NCBI RefSeq assembly: GCF_945952435.1
Contig: NZ_CAMFHZ010000001.1
Coordinates: forward strand, 124,001 to 188,000
Length of the DNA: 64,000 bases
Origin: an uncultured Microbacterium sp.
GTDB lineage: Bacteria > Actinomycetota > Actinomycetes > Actinomycetales > Microbacteriaceae
Reading direction: 5' to 3'
In this document: positions 10,570 through 20,771 of the stretch, piece after piece
Numbering within the stretch: the first letter of the stretch is position 1
Layout: each line of letters starts with the position of its first letter
The notes under the pieces: model-generated
Database searches by the model: none
Seen by the model: the letters and a program-made list of their open reading frames with translations, nothing else
Told to the model about the DNA's origin: nothing
Position numbers and translations under genes: made by a program

Positions 10570-12092
10570 CGGGAACCTTCTTTCGGAGGGGTGGTCGGGG
10601 AAGGGTCGGCCGAGCGGACGGCTCGGGTGCGAGACGGGCGGACGGGGGCGGCGCGCCAGAGATGCGCCGTGAGATAGCTGCGCCACGGAGCGGTCCGGGC
10701 GGCCCACGCGTCGAGGGGCGCGGCTTCCGCCGGAAGGCCGGCCCCTGCCGCCCCGGCGCGGGCGGCGACGTCGCCGGGAAGGAACACGTCGGGATCCCCG
10801 AGCACGCGCATCCGCACGTAGTCGGCCGTCCAGGGTCCGATCCCGGGCATCGCGAGCAGCGCCTCCCGTTGCGTGCGTCCGTCATCGCCGGCCGTGAGCA
10901 TCAGGGAGCCGTCGGCGAGGGCCGCCGCGGCACCGGTGATCGCGCGGATCCGCGCGGCGGGGCCGCGGAGCACGACGGCGCCGCGGTCGGCGATGGCCGA
11001 CACCGTGGGGAAGAGGATCCCGCCGTCGACGGTGCGCTCCCCCAGCTCCTCCGCGAGTCGTGTCAGGGCGGTGCGCGCGGCCGCCACGGTGATCTGCTGG
11101 CCGATCATGGCGCGGATGAGCATCTCGTGCGGATCCGCCGCCCCGGGCACCCGGATGCCGGGCGTGGCCTCGACGAGCGGGCGGAGTGCCGGATGAGCCG
11201 CGAGGGCCGCATCGACCGCCTGCGGATCCGCGTCCAGATCGAAGAGGCGCCGGGCGCGGGCGACGAGCGGCGCCAGATCGGCCAGGCGCGTCAGGCGCGC
11301 GCGCAGATGAAGACGCTCGTTCTCGTCCAGGCGCAGCTCGAACCATCCCGGGCCGCCGTCCAGACGAAGATGCCGCGAGAAGCGCCGCTCGCCCGCCTCC
11401 TCCACACCGGGCAACGCCCTGGCGCGCATCCACGCGAACAGCCCGTCCGCGTCGAAGGGGGCACGGTACGGGAGCAGCAGGTCGAGCTCGCCGGGCGTCT
11501 CGGCGGAGGTCGATCCTGTGCGGTGGCGCCGGGCTCGCAGCTCCCCGGGCGCGAGCCCGAAGACCTCGCGCACGGTGTCGTTGAACTGACGCACGCTCGC
11601 GAACCCCGCGGAGAACGCGACGTCGGAGATCGGCAGATCCGTGCCGACGAGCAGCATCCGCGCGGTGTGCGCCCGATGCGCTCGCGCCAGCGCGAGCGGG
11701 CCCGCCCCGAGCTCTGCCGCGAGCAGTCGGGTCAGATGCCGGGACGAGTAGCCGAGACGTGCGGCGAGGCCCGGCACGCCCTCGCGCTCGACCACCCCGT
11801 CGGCGATGAGCCGCATGGCCCTCGCTGCGACGTCGCCGCGCACGTTCCACTCCGGCGACCCGGGGGCCGCCTCGGGCAGGCAGCGCTTGCACGCCCGATA
11901 GCCTGCCTCGTGGGCGGCGGCGCTCGTCGGATAGAACGTGACGTTCTCGGGGCGGGGCGTGCGCGCGGGACAGCTCGGGCGGCAGTAGATGCCGGTCGAG
12001 CGCACCGCCGTGACGAACTGGCCGTCGAAGCGCACATCGCGCGCATCGATCGCCCGATACCGCTCGTCGAAGGTCATCCCGGAGAAGGTCAT
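10566..12092 (-). CDS. Ada-type regulator fused to AlkA 3-methyladenine DNA glycosylase
   Basis: Bifunctional 508-residue protein of adaptive alkylation repair. Residues about 8-75 are the Ada zinc domain with four Cys (GIYCRPSC and ACKRC), the first being the phosphotriester methyl acceptor. Residues about 85-190 are an AraC-type DNA-binding domain ([24 protein letters not shown]). From about residue 205 an AlkA domain follows, with the helix-hairpin-helix [21 protein letters not shown] and the catalytic Asp in [11 protein letters not shown]. The C-terminus trails into a low-complexity Arg/Pro/Ser tail. Methylation of the Ada domain would be expected to activate this gene and ogt together. 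A second ATG at codon 6 is possible as the start. Confidence 0.95.
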   Translation of the reverse strand: MTFSGMTFDERYRAIDARDVRFDGQFVTAVRSTGIYCRPSCPARTPRPENVTFYPTSAAAHEAGYRACKRCLPEAAPGSPEWNVRGDVAARAMRLIADGVVEREGVPGLAARLGYSSRHLTRLLAAELGAGPLALARAHRAHTARMLLVGTDLPISDVAFSAGFASVRQFNDTVREVFGLAPGELRARRHRTGSTSAETPGELDLLLPYRAPFDADGLFAWMRARALPGVEEAGERRFSRHLRLDGGPGWFELRLDENERLHLRARLTRLADLAPLVARARRLFDLDADPQAVDAALAAHPALRPLVEATPGIRVPGAADPHEMLIRAMIGQQITVAAARTALTRLAEELGERTVDGGILFPTVSAIADRGAVVLRGPAARIRAITGAAAALADGSLMLTAGDDGRTQREALLAMPGIGPWTADYVRMRVLGDPDVFLPGDVAARAGAAGAGLPAEAAPLDAWAARTAPWRSYLTAHLWRAAPVRPSRTRAVRSADPSPTTPPKEGSR

Positions 12093-12292
12093 GACCTCAC
12101 TCTGTCACGTCCGGAACCCGCACTCTCGCGGAAATCGGACACGACAGTCGGCCCCCGGATCCCGCGCACCGACCGCATTCCGGACGCCCGGCGCACACGT
12201 CCGCAGGTCCGCGGCCCGTCCGCCGCACTCCGCAGATCCGGCTCACGCGCCCGGCTCGAACCCACGCCCGACACGGACCCAACACACCCGCG

Positions 12293-12371
12293 CGATATGT
12301 CGGCCCGGGGCGACATTGTCGGTCCTCAGCCGCACTCCCGGCCGAGCAACATGACCCGGGCCGACATATCG
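12293..12371. repeat. Paired inverted repeat, copy C (57-nt spacer)
   Basis: CGATATGTCGG (12293-12303) and CCGACATATCG (12361-12371) enclose 57 nt, the same spacing as copies A and B. The spacer contains a small palindrome CGACATTGTCG at 12311-12321. It lies in the 433-bp gap between ada-alkA and purH, together with the tandem repeat described next; the first 200 bp of that gap show nothing recognisable. Confidence 0.85.
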
Positions 12372-12405
12372 GCACCGATCGAGCGGGGTCCTTGCTCGCG
12401 CGCGG

Positions 12406-12492
12406 CCCCACGTCGGCGGGAGAGCCCTACGGTCGCGGGGAGAGCCCCACGTCGGCGGGAGAGCCCTACGTCGCAGGGAGAGCCCTACCCCC
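12406..12492. repeat. Four and a half tandem units of about 19 bp
   Basis: Units at 12406-12424, 12425-12444, 12445-12463 and 12464-12482, plus a partial fifth. Units one and three are identical (CCCCACGTCGGCGGGAGAG); two and four vary. The array sits between inverted-repeat copy C and the end of purH. Confidence 0.8.
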
Positions 12493-12525
12493 GCGTCCGG
12501 CGGCCGGGGGCGGGAGAACCCCGCG

Positions 12526-14133
12526 TCAGTGGAAGAAGTGGCGCTCGCCGGTGAAGAACATCGTCACGCCGGCCTTGCGGGCGGCGTCGACGACCTCCGC
12601 GTCGCGGACGGATCCGCCCGGCTGCACGATCGCGGTGATGCCGGCGTCGATGAGCACCTGCGCTCCGTCGGCGAACGGGAAGAACGCGTCCGAGGCGGCG
12701 ACGGATCCGGCGGCGCGGTCCCCCGCACGCTCGACCGCGAGGCGGCACGAATCGACGCGGTTGACCTGCCCCATGCCGACGCCGACGGTCGCGTTGCCCT
12801 TGGCGAGCACGATCGCGTTGGACTTGACGGCGCGGCACGCCTTCCACGCGAAGATGAGGTTCTCCATCTCCTCATCGCTCGGCCGCTCCCCCGACACGAG
12901 CTCCCAGTCCTTCGCGACCGAGACGATGTCGTCCGGGAAGCGATCGGCGTCCTGCAGCAGGAGACCGCCCGAGACGAGGCGCACGTCCATGCGCTCTTGC
13001 TGCCAGTCGTCGGGAAGCTGCAGCAGGCGAAGGTTCTTCTTCGCCTTGAAGACCTCGAGCGCCGCGGGCTCGAACGCCGGGGCGACGATGACCTCCGTGA
13101 AGATGTCCTTGAGGTTCTCGGCCATCTTCAGCGTGACCGTGCCGTTCGCCGCGATCACGCCGCCATAGGCCGACACGGGATCGCACTCGTGCGCGCGCAG
13201 GTGGGCGCTCGCGATCGGGTCCAGGGCGTTCGGAGCGGTGGTCGCGATGCCGCACGGATTGGCGTGTTTGATGATCGCGACGGCCGGGAGCACCATGTCG
13301 TACGCCGCGCGCAGCGCCGCATCGGCATCGACGTAGTTGTTGTACGACATCTCCTTGCCCTGCAGCTGGGTGGCCTGGGCGATCCCGTGCCCGCCGGCGC
13401 GGGTGTAGATCGCGGCGCGCTGGTGGGAGTTCTCGCCGTAGCGCAGGGTCGCGAGGCGCTCGGCGTTGATCGTGAGGTGCTCGGGCAGGTCGATCTCGCT
13501 GGACAGGGTCCCCTCGGAGAACCACTGCGCGACGGCGGTGTCGTACGCCGCGGTGTGCGCGAAGGCCCGCGCTGCGAGCTCCCGGCGCTGGGACAGCGTG
13601 GTGCCGCCGGTCTGCAGGGACGCGATGAGGGACGGATACGACTCGGGCGAGACGACGATCGCGACGTTGGCGTGGTTCTTGGCCGCCGCCCGCACCATCG
13701 CCGGGCCGCCGATGTCGATCTGCTCCACGACGTCGTCGCCGACCGCCCCCGAGGCGACGGTCTCCACGAACGGGTACAGGTTCACGACGACGAGCTCGAA
13801 GGGATCGATGCCCCGCTCGGCGAGCTGCCGCTCGTGGTCCTCGAGGCGGAGGTCGGCGAGCACCGCGCCGTGGATCGTGGGATGCAGGGTCTTCACCCGG
13901 CCGTCGAGCATCTCCGCGACACCGGTGACGGCGGCGACGTCGGTGACCTCGAGTCCCGCGTCGCGGATGGTCTGCGCGGTGGACCCGGTCGAGACGATCT
14001 CGATGCCGTTCGCGGCGAGCGCCTGAGCGAGCGGGAGGAGGTCGGTCTTGTCGCTCACCGAGACGAGGGCGCGGCGGATGCGCACGGCGTCGCGCGGGCG
14101 GTAGAGGGACGGGTCGTGGGCGGGACCGGCCAT
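12526..14133 (-). CDS. purH: Bifunctional AICAR formyltransferase / IMP cyclohydrolase
   Basis: Catalyses the last two steps of de novo purine synthesis: formylation of AICAR with 10-formyl-THF and ring closure to IMP, in the cytosol. The 535-residue protein has the MGS-like cyclohydrolase domain first ([38 protein letters not shown]) and the AICAR transformylase domain after about residue 200 ([24 protein letters not shown], ending near [10 protein letters not shown]). ATG 14133 has GAAGGAAC upstream. It is the third gene of a minus-strand run with the PerM-like gene and purN, an order also known from mycobacteria. Confidence 0.98.
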   Translation of the reverse strand: MAGPAHDPSLYRPRDAVRIRRALVSVSDKTDLLPLAQALAANGIEIVSTGSTAQTIRDAGLEVTDVAAVTGVAEMLDGRVKTLHPTIHGAVLADLRLEDHERQLAERGIDPFELVVVNLYPFVETVASGAVGDDVVEQIDIGGPAMVRAAAKNHANVAIVVSPESYPSLIASLQTGGTTLSQRRELAARAFAHTAAYDTAVAQWFSEGTLSSEIDLPEHLTINAERLATLRYGENSHQRAAIYTRAGGHGIAQATQLQGKEMSYNNYVDADAALRAAYDMVLPAVAIIKHANPCGIATTAPNALDPIASAHLRAHECDPVSAYGGVIAANGTVTLKMAENLKDIFTEVIVAPAFEPAALEVFKAKKNLRLLQLPDDWQQERMDVRLVSGGLLLQDADRFPDDIVSVAKDWELVSGERPSDEEMENLIFAWKACRAVKSNAIVLAKGNATVGVGMGQVNRVDSCRLAVERAGDRAAGSVAASDAFFPFADGAQVLIDAGITAIVQPGGSVRDAEVVDAARKAGVTMFFTGERHFFH

Positions 14134-14155
14134 CGGGGGTTCCTTCCGGAGAGGT

Positions 14156-14752
14156 TCAGTGCGGCTGAGGGCGCGCGCCGAGGTCGAGGTCGCCCTCGGC
14201 GATGCGGCGGACGACGTCGATCAGCAGACGCCGCTCGACGGGCTTGATGCGCGCATGCAGCGACGACTCGGTGTCGTCGGGGAGCACGGGGACGTGCTCC
14301 TGCGCGAGGATCGGTCCGCTGTCGACGCCGTCGTCGACCACGATCACGCTCGCCCCCGTCTCTGCGACGCCGGCCGCGAGCGCGTCGCGCACGCCGTGGG
14401 CGCCGGGGAAGGAGGGCAGGTAGGCCGGGTGCGTATTGATGATGCGGGGAGCCCAAGCCTGCACGAGCGCGGGCGGGAGCAGGCGCATGAGCCCGCTCAG
14501 CACGACGAGATCGGGCTTCCAGACCTGCAGTTGTGCGTCCAGCTCCGCGCCCCAGGCCTCACGGCTGTCGAACGCGTCCCACGGGACGACGAAAGAGGGG
14601 ATCCCGAAAGCCTCGGCATGGGCGAGCCCCTCGGCCTCCCGGTCCGCGCCGATCAGGATCACCCTGGCCGGGTATCCGGGGTCGGCAGCCGCGTCGAGCA
14701 GGGCACGAAGATTCGAGCCGGTGCCCGAGATGAGAACGGCGACCGTCAGCAC
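14156..14752 (-). CDS. purN: Phosphoribosylglycinamide formyltransferase
   Basis: Transfers a formyl group from 10-formyl-THF to GAR in purine synthesis. The 198-residue protein shows the GAR-binding N-terminus ([16 protein letters not shown]), [20 protein letters not shown] with the catalytic Asn/His region, and the conserved [12 protein letters not shown] loop containing the catalytic Asp. The start is GTG 14752. No Shine-Dalgarno sequence is present, but TAGACT ends 6 nt before the start; this box overlaps the stop codon of the upstream membrane-protein gene, so purN may have its own leaderless promoter as well as read-through. Confidence 0.97.
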   Translation of the reverse strand: MLTVAVLISGTGSNLRALLDAAADPGYPARVILIGADREAEGLAHAEAFGIPSFVVPWDAFDSREAWGAELDAQLQVWKPDLVVLSGLMRLLPPALVQAWAPRIINTHPAYLPSFPGAHGVRDALAAGVAETGASVIVVDDGVDSGPILAQEHVPVLPDDTESSLHARIKPVERRLLIDVVRRIAEGDLDLGARPQPH

Positions 14753-14764
14753 CTGGACAGTCTA
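14753..14764 (-). promoter_or_regulatory. Leaderless-type -10 box for purN
   Basis: TAGACT, 6-nt gap, then GTG on the minus strand; it overlaps the stop codon of the preceding gene. Confidence 0.4.
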
Positions 14765-16012
14765 GCCGGGCGTCAGGAGGTGCCCGCGCTCGTCGAGATC
14801 GAGGTCCGCGCCGCTCCGGCGGCGAGGGGCGAGCAGCAGGATCGCGGCGCCCACGAGGACTTCGGCGCCGAGCGCGAGAGCGACGGTCCAGGGCTCGGGC
14901 CCCGCCTCCGCGAGCCGCCCGGGGCCCAGCGAGCCGTGCGAGAGCGCGGCGAGCGCGGCGCCCGCACCGGCGCTCACGGCCGCGATACCGACCGCGGCAG
15001 CGACCCGCGGCAGCAGCGGCGCGTCGATCCCGGCGGACACCTGGCGCGAACGGACGACCCACCCCGCGAACGCCCCCGCCCCGATCGGGACGAGCACGAC
15101 GATCAACAGCCACGGCGACGAGCTCTCCGGGACCAGCCCGAACAGCGGGACGCCGGGGACGACGCCCAGGGCGGTGCCGGCCGGAGACACCGCGGTCCCC
15201 GTACCGATCGCGAACCCCGGCCCGGCGAGCCACGCGACGCCCCAGGCGAGGAGGGTCGGGAGGAAGGCGAGCTGTGCCAGTCCGATCACGATCGTCCCGA
15301 ACGCGTCGACGCGCAGGGACTCGAAGAGCGCCACCACCTGGCCTCCCCGGGTGAGCGCGGCGATCGCGAGGGCGATGCCCGCCGCGCCGACGACGCCCGC
15401 CATGACGACGGTCGCGCCGCGCACGATCTCGCCGGGGACCTCGACCCAGTCCGGGTGGCGCTCGAGAGCGTCCTGGACGCGGTCGACGACGCCGCCGTCC
15501 CCCTCGGCCCACGCGGTCGTGAGCGCACCGAGGAGCGCGCCCGCGAGGAAGACCAGCGTCGGGGCGAGGATCGCGAGCGGGAGCGGCGTGGAGAGGATCG
15601 TGCTGCGCCCGGTGAGGGCGACGCCCACCGCGACGACGCCGAAGACCGCCGTTCCGCTCCCCACCCCGGTGATCCAGGATCCGGCGAGCGCCGCGCGGCG
15701 TCCCGACCGGGCCGCGAGGAACGCGGTGATCGCGAGGAACAGCAACGGGGGGACCGAGAGCACGAACCGTGCCGCCTCGGGTGCGATCCCCGCGGCGCGC
15801 ACGAGCGCGTCGGGCAAAGACACGTCCAGCGGCGCCCCGTGGCCGTATTGCCACAGCGACACAGTGCTCGGCCAGAGCGCGCCCCAATCGGCCGCCGCGC
15901 CCTGCGAGATCGCCCAGAACAGGGTGAGCGGGGCGAGCAGCAGGCCGAGACCGACGGCCGCGGCCACGACCGCGTCGACGGCCGCCAGGAGCACGATGAG
16001 GAGGCGTTGCAT
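14762..16012 (-). CDS. PerM-like polytopic membrane protein (DUF6350)
   Basis: A 416-residue integral membrane protein with roughly ten hydrophobic segments separated by short Gly/Ala-rich loops; no catalytic motif is seen. The sequence type and its place directly upstream of purN and purH match the actinobacterial DUF6350 family, whose mycobacterial member PerM (next to purN and purH in that genus too) is linked to cell division under stress. The start is set at ATG 16012 (MQRLLIVLLAAVDAVV), where the first membrane segment begins; a longer frame to 16231 would run across the promoter of the divergent permease and lacks support. TAGGCT lies 10 nt before the start. Role in this organism is inferred from position and family only. 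Confidence 0.85.
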   Translation of the reverse strand: MQRLLIVLLAAVDAVVAAAVGLGLLLAPLTLFWAISQGAAADWGALWPSTVSLWQYGHGAPLDVSLPDALVRAAGIAPEAARFVLSVPPLLFLAITAFLAARSGRRAALAGSWITGVGSGTAVFGVVAVGVALTGRSTILSTPLPLAILAPTLVFLAGALLGALTTAWAEGDGGVVDRVQDALERHPDWVEVPGEIVRGATVVMAGVVGAAGIALAIAALTRGGQVVALFESLRVDAFGTIVIGLAQLAFLPTLLAWGVAWLAGPGFAIGTGTAVSPAGTALGVVPGVPLFGLVPESSSPWLLIVVLVPIGAGAFAGWVVRSRQVSAGIDAPLLPRVAAAVGIAAVSAGAGAALAALSHGSLGPGRLAEAGPEPWTVALALGAEVLVGAAILLLAPRRRSGADLDLDERGHLLTPG

Positions 16013-16103
16013 GACGGGATCGAGCCTACGGGCACAACCCTTCGCGCTCCCGTGGGCGCGCGGGGCTCCGGAGGCGATACGGTTTTCCGCGGAGGTCCTG
16101 CCC

Positions 16104-17570
16104 ATGACTACTGTCCCCCCACCCACGGCCGACGAGGCCCCTGCCGCTCCGAAGAACGCGATCGACCGCTTCTTCGAGATCACGAAGCGCGGTTCCACGG
16201 TCGGCACCGAGGTGCGCGGCGGCATCGTCACGTTCGTGACGATGGCCTACATCGTGATCCTGAATCCGATCATCCTGTCGACCACGAAGGACGTCGCGGG
16301 CACTCAGCTCGGCTTCGCACAGTTGAGCGCCGTGACCGGCCTGACGGCAGCAGTCATGACGATCCTGTTCGGTCTCATCGCCCGCCTGCCGTTCGGCTTC
16401 GCGGCGGGGCTGGGCATCAACGCCTTCCTCGCGTTCTCCGTCGTGGGCGAGGTCACCTGGCCGGAGGCCATGGGTCTCGTCGTGATCAACGGTCTCGTCA
16501 TCGTGCTGCTCAGTGCCACGGGCTTGCGCCGCATGATCTTCACCGCCGTGCCGATGCAGCTGAAGATCGCGATCACGGTCGGCATCGGCCTGTTCATCGC
16601 GTTCATCGGGTTCGTGAACGCCGGGTTCGTGACGTCCACCAAGAGCGACTCCCCTCCGGTCGGTCTCGGCCTCGGCGGATCCGTGGCGACCGTGCCGACC
16701 CTGATCTTCGTCGTCACCCTGCTGCTGACCGCGATCCTCGTCGCGATGCGGATCAAGGGCGGGATCCTCATCGGGCTCGTCTCCGGCACCGTGATCGCGG
16801 TGATCGTCGAGGCGATCTGGCACCTCGGCCCGAAGGTGAACGGCGACAAGATCAACCCCGGCGGGTGGAGCCTGACCGAGCCGACGCTGCCGGCCAACCC
16901 GCTCGCGATCCCCGACCTCTCCCTCGTCGGTCACGTCGACCTGTTCGGCGCCTTCGGCCGGATCGGGGCGGTCGCCGCCCTCATGCTCGTCTTCACCCTG
17001 GTCTTCACGAACTTCTTCGACGCGATGGGCACCATGACGGGCCTGTCCAAGGAGGCGGGTCTGGCCGACGACAAGGGCGAGTTCCCCCGTCTGCGCTCTG
17101 CGCTCATCGTCGAGGGCGTGGGGGCCGTCGCCGGCGGTCTCACGTCCGGATCCTCCAACACCGTGTTCATCGAGTCGGGCGCGGGCATCGGCGAGGGCGC
17201 GAGGACAGGCCTCGCGAACATGGTCACCGGACTCCTGTTCCTCATCGCGATGTTCTTCACGCCTCTCGTCTCGATCGTGCCGACCGAGGTCGCGGCGGCG
17301 GCACTCGTGATCGTCGGAGCGCTGATGATGAGCCAGATCCGCCACATCGACCTGAGCGACTTCTCGGCGCTGTTCCCGGTCTTCGTCACCGTCACGGTGA
17401 TGCCGATGACGTATTCCATCGCGAACGGCATCGGGGCCGGGTTCATCAGCTGGGTGCTCGTGCGCTCGTTCTCGGGCAAGGCGCGCGAGATCAGCCCGCT
17501 GCTCTGGATCGTCACGCTCGGCTTCGTGATCTACTTCGTCCGCGGGCCGATCGAGCAGCTGCTGCACTGA
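16104..17570 (+). CDS. NCS2 purine permease (AzgA-type)
   Basis: Proton-coupled uptake of purine bases (hypoxanthine, adenine, guanine) across the cytoplasmic membrane is the usual role of this family. The 488-residue protein has about 12-13 hydrophobic helices and the AzgA/GhxP-type features: an N-terminal RFFEITKRGSTVGTEVRGGI segment, FGLIARLPFGFAAGLGINAF, TNFFDAMGTMTGL and GSSNTVFIESGAGIGEGART. GGAGG lies 8 nt before ATG 16104. A very long upstream extension of the frame is antisense to the DUF6350 gene and is not used. Its position beside purine synthesis genes fits a salvage role. Exact base specificity is unknown. Confidence 0.95.
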   Translation: MTTVPPPTADEAPAAPKNAIDRFFEITKRGSTVGTEVRGGIVTFVTMAYIVILNPIILSTTKDVAGTQLGFAQLSAVTGLTAAVMTILFGLIARLPFGFAAGLGINAFLAFSVVGEVTWPEAMGLVVINGLVIVLLSATGLRRMIFTAVPMQLKIAITVGIGLFIAFIGFVNAGFVTSTKSDSPPVGLGLGGSVATVPTLIFVVTLLLTAILVAMRIKGGILIGLVSGTVIAVIVEAIWHLGPKVNGDKINPGGWSLTEPTLPANPLAIPDLSLVGHVDLFGAFGRIGAVAALMLVFTLVFTNFFDAMGTMTGLSKEAGLADDKGEFPRLRSALIVEGVGAVAGGLTSGSSNTVFIESGAGIGEGARTGLANMVTGLLFLIAMFFTPLVSIVPTEVAAAALVIVGALMMSQIRHIDLSDFSALFPVFVTVTVMPMTYSIANGIGAGFISWVLVRSFSGKAREISPLLWIVTLGFVIYFVRGPIEQLLH

Positions 17571-17596
17571 GCCCGCCTGGCCCTGGGCTCCGCGTG

Positions 17597-17631
17597 GGGC
17601 CTGCGCGCCTCCGACGGGAGCGCGCAGGCCC
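17597..17631 (+). terminator. Stem-loop after the purine permease gene
   Basis: Perfect 12-bp arms GGGCCTGCGCGC and GCGCGCAGGCCC with an 11-nt loop; it may serve the convergent MBL gene as well. Confidence 0.75.
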
Positions 17632-17651
17632 TTCGCCGTCGCCGAGAGCGC

Positions 17652-18413
17652 TCAGGGGCGGAGGACGAGCGGCGTTCCCGCCTCGGGCACCCGGAGCCGA
17701 TCCGCGAGGCCGGCGTAACCGAACTCGCGGACGAGCCTCTCCCTGGTCTCGGTGAAATGGTGCCAGCCCTCGGCGTGGACGGGGACGATCACGGCGTCGC
17801 CCAGCGCTCGCGCGGCGGCGACGGCGGTGCGGGCGTTGAGCGTCAGGTCCGCATCGCCGAAGCGACCGACGTTCGCCGCGCCCGCGAAGAGCACCGCGAC
17901 GTCGATCCGACCGACCCGGCGGGCGATCTCCTCGACGAGGGCGACGGAGGCGTTGTCCCCGGAGACGTAGACGACGGGCTCGCCCGGCGCGCGGAGCACG
18001 AACCCGGTGACCGTGCCGGAGAGTGCCTCCGCTCCCTCCGGCCCGTGCAGCGCCGGCACCGCGGCGATCTCGACGTCGCCGTGCCGGTGCGTCTGCCACG
18101 GCGTCAGGCCGAGCACGCCGTCGATCCGCTCCGCCGCCTCGGGCGTGGACAGCACGACGCCGGCGCGGGGCAGGAACGCGCGCCCCGCCCCGTCGAGGTT
18201 GTCGGGATGCTGATCGTGGGAGAGCAGCACCACGTCGACCTCGCCCACCTCGTCGACCCCGAGCGCGGGTCCGACGAGCTTGTGCAGCGGGATTCCCCCG
18301 TCGTACGTGCCCGGGGCGTCGAAGGTGGGGTCGGTGAGCAACCGAAGACCCGCATAGTCGATGACGGCCGTCGGACCGCCGACGAGGGTGAGGGTCAGTG
18401 GAGTCTGGGTCAT
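17652..18413 (-). CDS. MBL-fold metal-dependent hydrolase (UlaG-like)
   Basis: A 253-residue cytosolic metallo-beta-lactamase-fold protein. The metal motif is SHDQHPDNLD, an HxxxHxDNxD variant seen in the UlaG/YtnP-like subgroup, followed by an isolated His in VPALHGPEG, the YVSGDNAS Asp region and a late His in VPVHAEGWHHF. The N-terminal DYAGLRLLTDPTFD is typical of lactonase-like members. The substrate is not readable. It is convergent to the purine permease and stands alone. Between this gene and sucD (18414-18628) only a 15-bp sequence repeated in tandem (18465-18493) is seen. Confidence 0.85.
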   Translation of the reverse strand: MTQTPLTLTLVGGPTAVIDYAGLRLLTDPTFDAPGTYDGGIPLHKLVGPALGVDEVGEVDVVLLSHDQHPDNLDGAGRAFLPRAGVVLSTPEAAERIDGVLGLTPWQTHRHGDVEIAAVPALHGPEGAEALSGTVTGFVLRAPGEPVVYVSGDNASVALVEEIARRVGRIDVAVLFAGAANVGRFGDADLTLNARTAVAAARALGDAVIVPVHAEGWHHFTETRERLVREFGYAGLADRLRVPEAGTPLVLRP

Positions 18414-18628
18414 GGGTCCATCGTGCCGCCCCTGACAGTCCCTCCGGCCGCACCCGGACCGTTTCCCTCGACCGTTCTCCCTCGACCGTTCTCAGGATCG
18501 ACGGCCGAGATCCGCGCGGCGCGCGGCGGCCCGGCCGGATCGCGCGCTTCCATCCTGGGAACGGACTGCGCGGCACGCGGACCAGCCGGCACGCGACCCC
18601 CGCGCGCGGCGCACCGCGCCGAGCACGT

Positions 18629-18664
18629 CGAAGGGCCCCGGGCGGATGCACCCGGGGCCCTTCG
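18629..18664 (-). terminator. Strong stem-loop after sucD
   Basis: Perfect 14-bp arms CGAAGGGCCCCGGG and CCCGGGGCCCTTCG with an 8-nt loop, 9 bp past the sucD stop. Confidence 0.85.
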
Positions 18665-18673
18665 ATGCAGCGC

Positions 18674-19576
18674 TTACAGCGCGGCGTAGACCTCGCGGAG
18701 GAGGGCGGCGGTCTCGGACGGCGTCTTGCCGACCTTCACGCCGGCGGCCTCGAGGGCCTCCTTCTTCGCCTGCGCGGTGCCCGCGGAGCCCGAGACGATG
18801 GCGCCGGCGTGGCCCATGGTCTTGCCCTCGGGGGCGGTGAAGCCCGCGACGTAGCCGACGACCGGCTTGGTGACGTTGGCCTTGATGAACTCGGCCGCGC
18901 GCTCCTCGGCGTCGCCGCCGATCTCGCCGATCATCACGATCGCCTTGGTCTCGGGGTCGGCCTCGAACGCGGCGAGCGCGTCGATGTGCGTCGTGCCGAT
19001 GACCGGGTCGCCGCCGATGCCGATCGCGGTCGAGAAGCCGAGGTCGCGCAGCTCGAACATCATCTGGTACGTGAGCGTGCCCGACTTCGAGACGAGCCCG
19101 ATCGGGCCCTTCCCGGTGATGTTCGCCGGGGTGATGCCCGCGAGCGCCTCACCCGGGGTGATGATGCCGGGGCAGTTCGGGCCGATGATGCGGGTCTTGC
19201 CGCCCTTGTCGACGGAGTAGGCCCACGCCTCCGCGGCGTCGCCGACCGGGACGCCCTCGGTGATGACGACGAGCAGCGGGATCTCGGCGTCGATGGCCTC
19301 GATCATCGCGTCCTTCGTGAACGCGGGCGGGACGAACGCGACCGACACGGTGGCACCGGTCTTCTCGATGGCCTCCGCGACCGAGGCGAACACGGGCAGC
19401 TCGACCGTGTTGCCGTCCTTGTCGGTGTGGGTGACGGTGGTCCCGGCCTTGCGCGCGTTGACGCCGCCGACGACGTTCGTGCCCGCCTTCAGCATGAGCG
19501 CGGTGTGCTTGGTGCCCTCGCCGCCGGTGATGCCCTGGACGATGACCTTGGAGTCGTTGTTGAGGTAGATCGACAT
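18674..19576 (-). CDS. sucD: Succinyl-CoA synthetase alpha subunit
   Basis: With SucC converts succinyl-CoA, ADP or GDP and phosphate to succinate, CoA and ATP or GTP in the TCA cycle. The 300-residue subunit has the CoA-binding Rossmann N-terminus ([15 protein letters not shown]), the [12 protein letters not shown] segment, and the phosphohistidine loop [13 protein letters not shown] near residue 245. It follows sucC by 28 bp and ends before a strong stem-loop, so the two form one operon. ATG 19576 has AAGGA about 9 nt upstream. Confidence 0.98.
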   Translation of the reverse strand: MSIYLNNDSKVIVQGITGGEGTKHTALMLKAGTNVVGGVNARKAGTTVTHTDKDGNTVELPVFASVAEAIEKTGATVSVAFVPPAFTKDAMIEAIDAEIPLLVVITEGVPVGDAAEAWAYSVDKGGKTRIIGPNCPGIITPGEALAGITPANITGKGPIGLVSKSGTLTYQMMFELRDLGFSTAIGIGGDPVIGTTHIDALAAFEADPETKAIVMIGEIGGDAEERAAEFIKANVTKPVVGYVAGFTAPEGKTMGHAGAIVSGSAGTAQAKKEALEAAGVKVGKTPSETAALLREVYAAL

Positions 19577-19604
19577 CTCTCTAGTCCTTTGTCTCTCGTC
19601 CGGC

Positions 19605-20771
19605 TCAGGCGTTCGCCAGCTCGGCGGCCTTGTCGGCGCCCTCGTCCATGGTGGCGGCGAGCGTGACGAGTGGATGGTTGGCGGCCGCGAGGATCGCGCG
19701 GCCCTCTTCGACCTGGTTGCCGTCGAGGCGGACGACGAGCGGCTTGGTCGCCGCGTCACCGAGGATCTCGAGCGCCTTGACGATGCCCTCGGCGACCGCG
19801 ACGCAGGAGGTGATGCCGCCGAAGACGTTCACGAAGACGCTCTTGACCTGCTCGTCGCCGAGGATCACGTCCAGGCCCGCGGCCATGACGGTCGCGGACG
19901 CGCCGCCGCCGATGTCCAGGAAGTTCGCCGGCTTGACGCCGCCGTGGTTCTCGCCCGCGTAGGCGACGACGTCGAGCGTCGACATGACCAGGCCCGCACC
20001 GTTACCGATGATGCCGACCTGTCCGTCGAGCTTGACGTAGTTCAGCCCGGACTCCTTGGCCTTGGCCTCGAGCGGGTTCTCGGTCGCCTTGTCGGCGAGC
20101 TCCTCGTGCTCGGGGTGGCGGACCTCGCTGGCGTTGTCGTCGAGCGTGACCTTGCCGTCGAGAGCGATGATGTCGCCCTCCTCGGTCTGCACGAGGGGGT
20201 TGACCTCGACGAGCGTCGCGTCCTCACCGGTGTAGACGGCGTAGAGCTTGACGAAGACGTCGGCGACCTTCTCGGCGAGGCCGGGCTCGAAGTTCGCGGC
20301 CTTCGCGATCTCGAGCGCCTTCTCGGGGGTGATGCCCTCGAGCGGGTTGACCTCGACGCGGGCGAGCGCCTCGGGCTTCTCGACGGCGAGCTGCTCGATC
20401 TCCATGCCGCCCTCGACCGAGGCGAGGCTCAGGTAGGAGCGGTTCGCGCGGTCCAGCAGCACGGAGAAGTAGAACTCGCGCGCGATGCGGGCGCCGGCGG
20501 CGACCATGACGCGCTTGACGACGTGCCCCTTGATGTCGAGACCGAGGATCGCCTTCGCGGCCTCGTACGCCTCGTCGGGGTTCTTGGCGACCTTCACGCC
20601 GCCGGCCTTGCCGCGGCCGCCGGTCTTGACCTGGGCCTTGACGACGACCACGCCGCCGAGCTTCTCCGCGGCTGCCTTCACCTCCTCGGGGGTGTCGGCG
20701 ACGATGCCGGCGAGCACCGGCACCTCGTACTTCTCGAAAAGGTCTCGTGCCTGGTACTCGTAGAGGTCCAC
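19605..20771 (-). CDS. sucC: Succinyl-CoA synthetase beta subunit
   Basis: Nucleotide-binding subunit of the TCA-cycle succinyl-CoA synthetase, 388 aa. It carries the ATP-grasp domain after the [22 protein letters not shown] start, the [18 protein letters not shown] nucleotide-binding region, and the C-terminal [20 protein letters not shown] of the CoA-ligase domain. The start is GTG 20771 with AAGGAC 7 nt upstream. The succinate produced here joins that from the putrescine/GABA cluster near 42-49 kb. Confidence 0.98.
   Translation of the reverse strand: MDLYEYQARDLFEKYEVPVLAGIVADTPEEVKAAAEKLGGVVVVKAQVKTGGRGKAGGVKVAKNPDEAYEAAKAILGLDIKGHVVKRVMVAAGARIAREFYFSVLLDRANRSYLSLASVEGGMEIEQLAVEKPEALARVEVNPLEGITPEKALEIAKAANFEPGLAEKVADVFVKLYAVYTGEDATLVEVNPLVQTEEGDIIALDGKVTLDDNASEVRHPEHEELADKATENPLEAKAKESGLNYVKLDGQVGIIGNGAGLVMSTLDVVAYAGENHGGVKPANFLDIGGGASATVMAAGLDVILGDEQVKSVFVNVFGGITSCVAVAEGIVKALEILGDAATKPLVVRLDGNQVEEGRAILAAANHPLVTLAATMDEGADKAAELANA

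Noticed and set aside
8002..10677. An 891-codon open frame antisense to the ABC exporter and ogt.
   Set aside because: Low-complexity shadow translation spanning three genes and intergenic DNA, with no domain recognised.
12406..12492. CRISPR array before purH.
   Set aside because: The units are directly contiguous 19-20-mers without spacers.
14159..17755. A 1198-codon open frame across purN, DUF6350 and the purine permease.
   Set aside because: Runs antisense to two genes and out of frame through a third; a product of GC-biased stop avoidance.
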